Shown in pieces: positions 12,801 through 24,800 of a DNA stretch of 64,000 nucleotides; the stretch's first letter is position 1; every line of letters begins with the position of its first letter. Origin of the DNA: Siphonodentalium dalli (lineage: Eukaryota > Mollusca > Scaphopoda > Gadilida > Siphonodentaliidae). The notes under the pieces were generated by a model, which saw only the letters and a list, made by a program, of their open reading frames with translations, was not told the origin of the DNA and searched no databases. The stretch is taken from NCBI GenBank assembly GCA_032622095.1, contig CP136064.1:274563614-274627613 (forward strand), written 5' to 3'. The translations under genes and the position numbers were made by a program.

Positions 12801-15800
12801 AATCAAATTTTGATTTTTTTATAATTTTTTCTTATATTCTTTAACAATTAAAAAAATATATATTATTTCTTACATTCTTTAACAATTTTTGATAATTGTT
12901 TCTTACATTCTTTAACAATTATAACAAAACAATATAAAATTTGATAGGCCAATGCATTCTCTTATATATGCGAGGCGACCTATGGTCGACTCGCATATAT
13001 AAGAGAATGCACTGGCACAGGGTTTTCGCATCAGTTCAAGGCATAATCAAAGGCATGCTGCGGTGTACTACTACTGTCGACACAATATATATTGAAATAC
13101 CTGCGTTAAACAACTTTATGGACTATTCTGGTGTGTCGAATGTATTCGTACATATCGACACGAAATTTTCAAGCCAATTTTCCTACTTATAACATATTTG
13201 ACTACCACACCCATTTGAAGAACATTGCCGAAACTTTCAACAACATCGGTTGTTACCTTTTGACACAACATTTATTAACATTCCAACGATATTAATATAG
13301 GAAACGTAGACCATTCCGTGTGTCGAATGTTTTCGTGAACATGTCTATGAGAAAATCAGCGTGTAAATGGGAACAAGTCATTTTGGGGTCATTCAGCAAA
13401 AAAAACAACATGGCTGCCAGCGGCCAACTTGGATTTCAAAATTCAATCCATTAGCATGGGCTACAGGCCGTATTGTTTGTCTGATCATCGTGAAATTTGT
13501 CAGTTATGTTAATATTGACATATAGATGGGAACGAGTCATTTTGGGTTCATTCGGCCAAAAAAACATGGCCGCCAGCAGCCATCTTGGATTTTACTCTTT
13601 GCATGACTAAATCCTTTGGCACGGGCTACAGGTTGTACCTTTGGTAGGATCATCATAACATTTGTCATGAATTTTAATATTGACATGTAGATGGGAACGA
13701 GTCATTTTGGGGTCATTCGACCATAAAACATGTTCCACGGTGATCCCGATGTAATTGGATGATTCTCTCAACCAAAATATTATCTGTTAACCCTTTCTTT
13801 ACTTAGTGGATTATCCCATTCAGCTATCAAGATATACATTGGAATAGTATATTATTCATTTGGGGGATGTTCAGGTTATAGTAATATACGACAAACATAC
13901 GGAAAGATAATAAATTGCAGAATGATTCATATTCATTGATGGGAAATGTTCAGATAATAAGTTAAAAAAAACGACCTATGTTTGTGTTAAACATATTATC
14001 TGTGCATTTTCTAAGGGAACCAAAATAGTATCTTTTAAGCTAGTGTGATCGGTACTTTAGCTGCAGGCACTCTGGTGCCGTATATGTCCACATCTATGCT
14101 AACGCGGGTCCCCCACACGTTGTATAGTATACAGAATGTATTTCCACATTATCTCTCCCTAAATATCTAAATTGTAGTGAAATATTTGAGTTGCGAAAGG
14201 CCATTTATGATATAGCATATAGCTGCTTTTCGAAGCTTCGTTGAATTCTAGTAAATCAATTGATATATCCATACTTGGTGGGTACTATAACATTTCTATG
14301 CAATCATATGTTAGCTAGCGGTCTCACGGTTAGAAGTGATGTTTACTATATTGCAAAACACCCAAACCAACACAAACAACAGTATGTTGTATAACAATAA
14401 ATAACACAGAAACGATAGCAGCGGTGTGTTCTGCGTGTAATTCAAAACAAATTGAGTCAGAATATCATTTCATCTTAGAATGTCAGGCATACGAAAGTAT
14501 TCGTGAAACTTATGTAAAGGACATAATTGCAACGTGCCCTCATTTCTTAAAAATGACAAATTATGAGAAGTTCAGATTTATTATGGAGAATAAACAAATT
14601 GAAACCGTTAAACGTTATATGCGACATGATCCGGTCTTTCTTCACCACTCGAGAAAATATACATGTCTAACAAAAGCTACCAAGTGAGATTTTATGACAG
14701 TAAATTCAGGAAAACGTATATGCAATAGTACGTGATTACTCATGTTAAATTTGTCTTTATGTTGATATATGTTGTATTTATTATGTGCAACTACCAATTG
14801 GGTATAATAAACAACATAGAAACGATAGCAGCGGTATATAATATATATATATACGACAGGTTGAAGTGAGTAAGAAGAGAGAACATGAGATCGGCAGACT
14901 GCGACGAGAGATGGAGGATTATAAAATGCAGCATGAGACACAGATATCATCCATCAGAAAGAAGATGTCGGACGCCGTTAACGAACTAACCACACAAGTC
15001 GAAGCAGCACAAAAATCAAAGTCCAGGTAACTCGATTGGACAGAATAGAAATTACACAGCGCACTATATAATATATATACTCCGCTGTCTGACAATGCAA
15101 TATAAGAACACCTAAGGCATATTGTTGATGTACATGTGTAGATGCTTAACCAATCCCAAAAGTTCACACTTGTTGATACCTATACTAACGGCTGAAACAT
15201 CGATTTGAAGATAATTATAATAGTCTAATAACTAATAAATATCATGTGTGTTACTATAAATAGACTAATAACTAATAAATATCATGTGTGTTACTATAAA
15301 TAGACTAATAACTAATAAATATCATGTGTGTTACTATAAATCCTGTTCGGTGATTGGTCAACTGCCAATTGGGTCATGCATTGTATCCATTAAAACGCAC
15401 CATAACACCATCTTTTCGACCCAGATGACTAAAAGCTATATATAGAATAACTGGACGTGTTATTTTTTTAGCACGCGGCCACATGCTATCATCGATAATT
15501 CACATGTATAGAATATAAATGTAGAATTACATTACAGTGCTGTATGGTGCAATATCCGAACTACAGACATATGTCAAAAAAACTATAAAAAAGCTAGACA
15601 AATATAAGAAATGAATGCAGTTTGAGTGTGTTGATATCTTAAAGGTGCGACACAGTGTCGCATAAATCACATATTACCAGAAAACGTTCGTGAAAATAGA
15701 TAGGCAGAACAGAAAACGCGCATACAAGACCGGGCATCTGTCTTCATCGTAATTTAAATATAACCCGGAGACTTATGCTCATTTATTTCCGTATATAGGT

Positions 15801-18800
15801 CAGAGAACGAAAAGAACCAGATGAGACACGACATTGAGGAACTCGCTAACCAAGTGGAATACTTCAAGAAAAACGGCGTAAGTAAGCCGGTGTTACCTCG
15901 GTAATGATTCGTCTTTGTATTATGCGAATTGTGGAAGATAGGTTCGTTTTAACATGACACTTTGGTGGAATTCGTGAACTATTTACATTATAATAGCCAT
16001 GTTCAGCGATCTATTTAGGCGGTACATTTGTCATGGCGCCAAACCTACACGTTTAAATATATCGTCCAGCGAAAAGCTGGAACAATTCGATCTACCATCG
16101 ATATGCTTAACTGGCTTCAATGAAAATAATACAGGTAAATCGTATTATCCCACCACCTGCACAACGTTGATAGCTCATTGTGTTACCAATAGATTGGTCC
16201 CATCATAAAGAAATAAATGAACATACTATTCATTCGCAGTACATGTATACTTTAACATGGTTAACATAACGCAGTACATGTATACATTCATTCGCAGTAC
16301 ATGTATACATTATAAAACCAACATGGTTAACATATTGCCGTTTCATATTCGAGCAACGGTTCCGTCGAATTAAATTTCCGTAAACATTGTGTAGGTCATC
16401 TTGGATTAGATGTGGCATACGTATTAAATTATGTGGCTGGTACACTGTTATATGAGATATAATTGCGTGAGTGTAGAAGGAACATACAATGATATATTTC
16501 TAAAATGCGGATAATAAAAACCGCAATGTTCTGAGGTCCAGCTATCCATCTGATTTAATACCTCGGTGATTAGTTGCTCCAAAGCTATTTCTCAATTGTA
16601 ATATGTATTATGTTTAGGGTGCATCTAACAAGGTAACGAAGCAGATGGAAGTGCAGATAGCCGATATGAACGCGGCGATTGACGAGGGAACCCGAATGAT
16701 ATCCGAACTCGAAATGCAGAAGACAAAGATGTCGTCAGAGATGAGTCACGTGACCCGACAGCTCGAGGAGGCAGATCAGCGGACTGAGCTGTTAACGACA
16801 GAGAAGAAACAACTGATGGACCGAGTCGAGGAAGCGAAACAATCTGTGAACGAACAGACGACAGTAAGATTGCCTCATGAGCATAATATGAAACCCAATA
16901 GAATATCAGATTTAACATTAAGGTGCCATTAATTCCTTTCAAATTAAACGGTTGATACGATTTAATACCTATAGCGAATTTTTCTGACGAGATTCGAACA
17001 TTTATCGAAAGTTCATTTGTGAGTTGTGGTCTGGTATGATTTCTCATTTCTATTAGCATGCCATCACGTGCATAAGTTTATGTTGCCGCACTGAAACATG
17101 TGAATTCATCCTGTATTTGGACACTGTTTTCTACTGTTCAATGCTTACTATACGTGTAGCTACTAAAGAAATATACATGTAGTCGACAAAATATATCAAA
17201 ATGAGGGAAGAAGCTCATTACGATTCATCGGTTAAAACGTATCGCGATAATAATTTTCAAAAAGAATAACGATACGTGCACATGTATCGCGATTAATCGT
17301 TGCACCCTGAGAAAGCAATCGAACACAAGATTTCTACCCACAAGAAATCTTCAAAACCAACAATGCCCATGGCTTTAGACATAAAATATTAAAAGAGTTG
17401 TTCTGCTTTATTCTGTTGACAACACATGTTGAAAACAAAATATGATATTTAAACGGGACCCATATATATAAAAACAAATATAATTTTGTTATAAAACAAT
17501 TAAAAAAATTATGTCTGAAATTAATGTATGATCATAAAAGAAGACGAATAATCAATGCAGACATAAATTTGCAATCTGGCTAGATTTCAATTGTGCGTTA
17601 AGTAGTCCGACGAGTTTTGCCCCACGTGTCGTCACGTGAGGCCGGAACATTAAATATCTATCTAACACAAACTGCAAATAGCATCCCTCCGTAAGTATCC
17701 GCAAACCATTCACAGAACACGAGCTATATACCCTCAGTATTTTACACGTGTTAATTCCGTGACTTCTCCGGACATATATTAATCCGCATGCCTATTTACC
17801 GGCGCTCTATTGTTATCGCTTGTTTTCAGAATCTCAAAAAAACAAAAACAAAAATAAAAACAAGCAAACAAACAAACTAAAACAAATAGGATGTGGGTCT
17901 TTGTTGTCATCCGTGAGCCTTTTATAACTAGATTCAAAACCAGGAACCTACGTCATCAATCAAATCTCTAACCCAAAGCGGATATGATTTTAAATTTGTT
18001 TAAAACACATCTAAACGTTTGTCTGATTGGATAAACTAGTACATAAGCTGTGGAAATTTACCATTCGCAATAAAAAATGAGTAATCGTTAAAACAATCAT
18101 GTTTATAACTGAAGTTTACAAGGAAAATCTGTCGATTCAGTCCCGATTTTGAACGTCGAACAGACCTCAACTAATAACTAGATGTTCATCAAATGCACAT
18201 AAAACCTTTCACTCGTAAGAACAATAACCCCTTCAACAAATATCTAGCTCACCCACTGCATGAATTCCAAATATAGCAGCTATCCGAACTTCTTAAATGT
18301 TTAGAGATTACAATTGTGACGCAGGTTCCTGTGAGTTGGAAATAACAAATGTTTCAAAGTTTAAACTGGAAACGTCTTGTGCCAGAGATGTATCGGGAAT
18401 GGGAGATAATCGCGACATGGATATTCTATATCTAACGTACCGTGTTTATATTGCAGTATTTCCACAAGGCGAGAACTGAGATCCGCAATCTGAATGTCGA
18501 GGTCGATGCTCTCCGAGAACAAATCAATGACGAAGCCGAAACGAAAGCTGAGCTACAGCGCGCCCTGTCGAGAGTTAACAATGAGAGTCAACAATGGCGC
18601 GTGAAATACGAATCAGAGGGCGCCACCAGAGCTGAGGAACTCGAAGAATCAAAGTAAGTCGTTGATAACAACGACAAAATATGTCTCCGATTTTATGTTG
18701 TTTTCGTATTTGTTTGTTCGTTTATTTGAACTTGTTGTGTTTAATTTCTTTGAATTTGTTGTTTATCCACTTTCATTGCATTTCTCTTATAACATTTTTC

Positions 18801-21800
18801 CGACAACTATATCTAATATTGAAAACCTGATACATTATTCGCGATACAAGGTAAGGAAGATGGATAGCATGCTTTCTCTGTTCTTCGCGTCGTGTTTTCT
18901 GTACATAGTACATTTTTATTAAATTAAGAGAGGAAACATATTTACCAAAAGTGTTCTCCGTACAGTTCCGGCAACATGACTGTGACAAGTTGTTAACACA
19001 TTTCGCTTACTTTTGTAATGATAGATGCATCATTTTTTTTTATAAATGTTCTCTCTATATACCATTACGATATTTGCGGTTCATGTTGGAGATATGCTAG
19101 TTATTTGTGAGGCCAGTGAGAGATATATATATTCTCGTCAACTCTCACCCATGCAACGTGTTTCCGAGTCTTTCATCGAGTTAATTAATTTCCAGACGCA
19201 AGCTCCAATCTCGATTGATGGAGGCCGAGGAGAATGCTGAGACTGCGATGTCAAAGGTCAGCTCACTAGAGAAGACGAGGTCGAGGCTCGCTGGAGAACT
19301 GGATGACGTCATGGCCCAGCTTGATCTGGTGAGTTTGGCGTTGTGTTATCTGCCGTGTCAAATCGAATGTGAACTCCATTATGACTGTCGTTGGCAATGA
19401 CGACACACGTTACAAGTTACATGTAGGTGTGGCTGAACCCGGCTAACGTTTCCTTGGTTACCGATAGAAAAACAACGCAACTTGCATAGACGAGAATATC
19501 TGTTCTAAAACGCACACGTGATGCCTGAACAAATGAAGTAGGCCTCAATTAACAGAGAATGCTTTTGGCAGTTTGCGAAATTATAATCTGTTATCATTTA
19601 CACCAAGGCTGTCCGTATTATATGTGACGTCATATGTTCTTGAACACTAAATATCCACCGTCCGATTTGACGCCAATATTTCAGAATTTAATTTTAGCCA
19701 ATTTCCGCTCACTAGGCAAAAGAGAGTGAAATAATTAATGTAATCACCACCCTGTGTATCACACATGCATATTATTTATATATTATAATATTTATTGTAA
19801 TCACCACGTAATCACCACACTGTGTATCACACATGCATCGCCAAAATCAACAAAAGTCATCCATGAGTAATACATCGAATATACGATTACAAAGCTCGTA
19901 ATTAAAACGCTCTTTAATATCTACCGTTTGTGGACATCATAAGCATGGCCGCTTTTTATAAGACGATCATCGGAATTTGTCCTATATGCTGCCAAAACAT
20001 CAAAATGTTGTGATCTGGCCATCAAAACTTCATATTAATGCTGATGTGTAGATATAATATTTTCTTGTATCGAACATGTACATATTAATTATGATGGTTG
20101 TATGGTGTCAAATCGGACTGAACATCTTTAATATTTATGTTTATTTTGAACAGGCGACGTCCACTATCACAGCGACGGAGAGGAAGCAGAGAAACCACGA
20201 CAGAAATGTTCAGGATCTGGACACCCAATGCAAGCAACTAGCGGCTGACGTCATCAATGCTCAGAATGAGAGCAAGGCATCAGCCAATGAACTCCTTCGA
20301 ACTAGATCACATGATGGCGAGCTTCATGATACTATCACCGTGCTCAGACGAGAAAACAAGACGCTCATCGGTGAGTATAATGGGATGATATCCTGTTTAA
20401 CACACAATTAAGTTGTCTCTTCTAGGACACAATTACAGAAAAAACAGCATTTTTTTTATAAATCTCGATTTCAAGACAAAAAAGAGTTATTTTGTAAATA
20501 AAACGTGGTTTATTTCGACCGTGAGGGAATCTGTAGTTTAACTGAAATGTGCCGTGATAGAGTTGTTCTTCTTGGTCCTCTTTTTTGTGTGTTCTGAACG
20601 TTTTCGTGCAGATTTCTGTTCTAAAAACACCTAAAACTGTCCCGCTGATGTGATGAGATATTCTAAATAAAATTTAGTTAGAAATTGTGTTAGAAACTTT
20701 TCCGGACATGTGTCCTCGATTCATATCTATTATTATATACCCCGGAATCTATATAAAACTTTCTGGGAATAGAAATAACATCTTGAATTATCTCTAATAT
20801 GTGACCCGCCATATCAAATCCAGTCGTAAGTCGGGATTTTTTTACCCTGTGCCAATGCATTCTCTTATATTTGCGAGTCGACCATTGGCCTAACAATTTT
20901 TTATCATTTTTTAAAAATAAATGTTTCTTACAATTTTTAGGACATAAAATAAAAAACATCCATTACCCTGCAGGGAGCCCCACACATATATAGAAGCATA
21001 TAGAAGCATATGTCGTCTGCTCATTTTTGTCTGGGGCTCTGTATGGGTGAAATTATAAAATTGTTAAAGAATACAAGAAAAAATTATTAAAATTGTCAAA
21101 AATTGTTAGGCCAATGCATTCTCTTATATATGCGAGGCGACCTATGGTCGACTCGCATATATACGAGAATGCATTGGCACTGTTTGACATTCGTACATGT
21201 TTGGTTTGATTTTGGGTTTATTTCGGTGGCTGTGCCATATCATGGTTTGTCAGTTCTATTCCGAAAGGAATGTCCATAGAGATGGTCATTTTCACAGTAA
21301 AATCACTCAGTCGCACGTAGTAACCACTTGTATAGCTAACATTACACGTGACGCACTTTTCCTAATACACGAATCGTGTGCATTCGTGGGCAATTGATGT
21401 ACAGGGTGACACTGGATGGATTGTGACGGTATATAAAGCTCACTGCTCCTTGCCGATAAGCCACCGGGATCACTCCTACACGCACGTGATCATGTGGTGG
21501 GCTGTGGTTTTCGTATGGTGTCACAATACCGTTTATTTCACAGATGAAATGCACGAGCTGAACTACCATCTTAATGACGGAGGGCGCGACACCCGCGGCA
21601 TCGATATAACAGTAAAGAGGGTGGAGGAGGAGAAACGCGAGCTACTGTCATCACTGGAGGAGGCTAACGTTAACATCAGCCAGCTGGAGAACAAACTCGT
21701 CAGAGCTATCAAAGATAAAACGGAGATGAGGTCAGAGGTCGAACAGAGGATGGCGGATAAAGAAGAGGAGTTAGATAATACAAGGTACACACTGAACATA

Positions 21801-24800
21801 ACTAAATTAACGATTTATTCAGGGTTCCAGACCTAATTACAAGAACAACATACAAAATCTAATTTAACACAAGTTTTATCTTCGTTTGGATAACACAATG
21901 TTGACAACCAATTGTGACATAATCGAGATCTATTCATGCCAAATAATGCAATTTTTAGTGAAAAATTAACACACAAATTTTTGTTGTCCCTATAATATAT
22001 CGAAACTACATTAAATAATTGGATAAATAAAACCCAACATCAAATAGTATGGTGTCTATCACGTGGCACTTCTCATTCCAAACAAGTTATTTTATACATT
22101 AGTAACTGACAAGGAAGTAAAATTTTGTTCTATAAAAATTGCCATGAAGCCCTGAATACTTGCATCTTTAACTACACACAGTCAATTACAACGATCTACC
22201 ATCCATTGAAATAGCTGCCAGGCAGTATATATAGCGGATAATATGCTGTTAAATATACGGGTATAAAATATATTATGTATCTACGTAATTGTATAGCACT
22301 TCATATTGTTTGTTCACTTCTAATTCCTGCGTGTATTACGAAATCAGATTTTTCGATATTATAGTCGAACTATTGATTCCTTTTGCAACTTAATTTTTAA
22401 ATGTTGAAATTTCGTTATTTGTTCGATATTAACATGTATATATCAATGCTTCCTCGAAGTTTTAACTTCATCTGAGAATGTAAGCTTCATCTCGAAAGTT
22501 TAGAATTCAACCTGCAATTACTATTGAGTTAACTAAATGAGAAAACATGACAGTACAGTGTTCGTCCAATGTCTTGCCACTGGATATTTATTCGGCCAAG
22601 TTTCAGACCGATCATGTTGATAGGACACCACTGTGCTGGTCGTGCCAGTCATCCCCACGTCATTCTAAAACTATTTTATCCCACCAGGCGAAATCATCAG
22701 CGATCCATTGAGTCATTGAACCAGACTCTGGAGGTGGAGATCAAGCAGCGAGGGGAAGTCCAGCGCATCAGGAAGAAGCTGGAGAGTGATATTATGTCAC
22801 TCGAGGTATCACTGGATAAAAGCAGCAGGTCGCGAGAAGAGATGGACAAATCAGTAAAGAGATACCAAGCGCAAGTCAAGGTACACAACATTGATATGTG
22901 GTGTGGGTGGGTGGGGTAGGGTGAATATGATATGTGGTGTGGGTGGGGGGGGGGGGGTAGGGTGAATATGATATGTGGTGTGGGTGGGTGGGGTAGGGTG
23001 AATATGCGGGAGATATCGGATGCAAGCACCATGTCGTAAGAAGCGATGGACAAATCAGTGAAGAGGTACCAAACAGAAGTAAATGCACACAACATTAATA
23101 TGTTATGTGGGGTGGGTGGCGTTTGGTGAATATGAGGGAGATTCCTGGATGCCAGAAACAGGGCGCGAGAAGAGATGGAAAAATCACGAAGGGATACCAA
23201 GCGTACACAACATTATTATGATATGTGGGGTGGGTGGGGTGATGTGAATAGTATGGGGGAGATATATGGGTGAAGCAGAAGGACACGAGAAGAGATGGAC
23301 AAATCACGAAGAGATACCGAGCGTAAATCAACTTACCGAACATTAATATTATGTGGATGGGTGTTTTGGAGGTTGTGACTATGTGAGTGGTGTGGGCTGT
23401 GTCAATGTGTGCTAGCAACAGTGTGGAAGGTCGAGATGGACAACTCATGAAAGATAGCAAGCTCAAATCAAAGTACCCAACATTAATAAGCCCTGTCATA
23501 TTTGTTAGTGTGTGGTGTAAGGTTCTGTGGTGGGCGTACGTGAATGGTTGTGAGAAGATAAGCCGGGTGCTAGAAATAGGGCGGATGAAAAAATGGACAA
23601 ATAGACTAAGAGATACCAAGCAGAAATCGAAGCATCGAACATTAATATAATGTGTCGGTGGATAAGGAGGGGTCAACAGATGAATTAAGAGTAATTGAAG
23701 ATAAATGATATTATATATATACGGTTTATAAAAAAAAAAATTCACCTTGCTTGTAGGAAATGGAAACAGTTATGATTGAGGAGCGTCGCAGCTTCCATGA
23801 GACCCGAGAATCCAGCTCGACAATCGAACGTCATGTCGCTATACTCACCATCGAGTCAGAGAAAACGAGAGCTAGTCTCGAGCAGGTAAATATGCAATAT
23901 AATATAACATATACAGACATATATATATATAGCGTCGAACAGGTAAATATACAACATAATACAACATATACAGACATATATATAGCGTCGAAGTACCATG
24001 AGACCCGGAAATCCAGCTCAACAATCGAACGTCACGTCGCTCTATACTAACCAGCGAACTGAGACAATATAATTGAGCAGTCTCGAGCAGGTAATATAAA
24101 ATAGACAACACCATACAATTATCGCATTTTAGGAGGAATTGTCAACATTAAGTAAGTCGTCATTGACGTCCAACGGTTGAAAATTCCTCGTGCGATTATT
24201 ATATGAAATCATGTACAATATAGTCTTATATGCATTTACACTGTGGAACACGAATGCACCGTGTTAAAATTGTGTCACGCGACGCAGATACAGCCCGACG
24301 TCATCACATAGCACTTTAACCCTTTACCCAACAGAACGGCCCTGTGCCAATGCATTCTCTTATAATGCGAGTCGACCATAGGTCGCCTCGCATATATAAG
24401 AGAATGCATTGGCTTAACACATTAAAAATTATAAAATTGTTAAAGAATGTAAGAAAAAGTGGTAAAAAGTGTTTTTTTAGGCCAATGCATTCTCTTATAT
24501 ATGCGAGGCGACCTATGGTCGACTCGCATATATAAGAGAATGCATTGGCACAGGGCATAACTGTAACTATCACAATGTGGTCAATGAGCCGGTTCCAATG
24601 ATATCCATATTTGTATGGTTCTATTAAGACAGACCGAAGATATTTTAGGCTGTTGAAGCTTTATTTGGGCGTTTCTGGCGTTCTGTTGGGTAAAGGGTTA
24701 AAGCAACGGTTACTCACAATGGGTGATTGAAATGGGCCATTTCGATTCATATTAATTATAGGAAACTATATAAAATTTGTTATTGGAAGCGATAGACCAT

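Larger units (their letters stand above)
24316..24701. mobile_element. piggyBac-type MITE carrying two palindromes
   Basis: Perfect 23-bp inverted ends: TTAACCCTTTACCCAACAGA at 24316 (continuing ACG) and its reverse complement ending at 24701. The outer TTAA on both sides with termini CCCTTT is the piggyBac target and terminus pattern; the element proper is 24320-24697 (378 bp). It has no coding capacity. Inside lie two 67-bp palindromes in opposite orientation. Confidence 0.75.
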
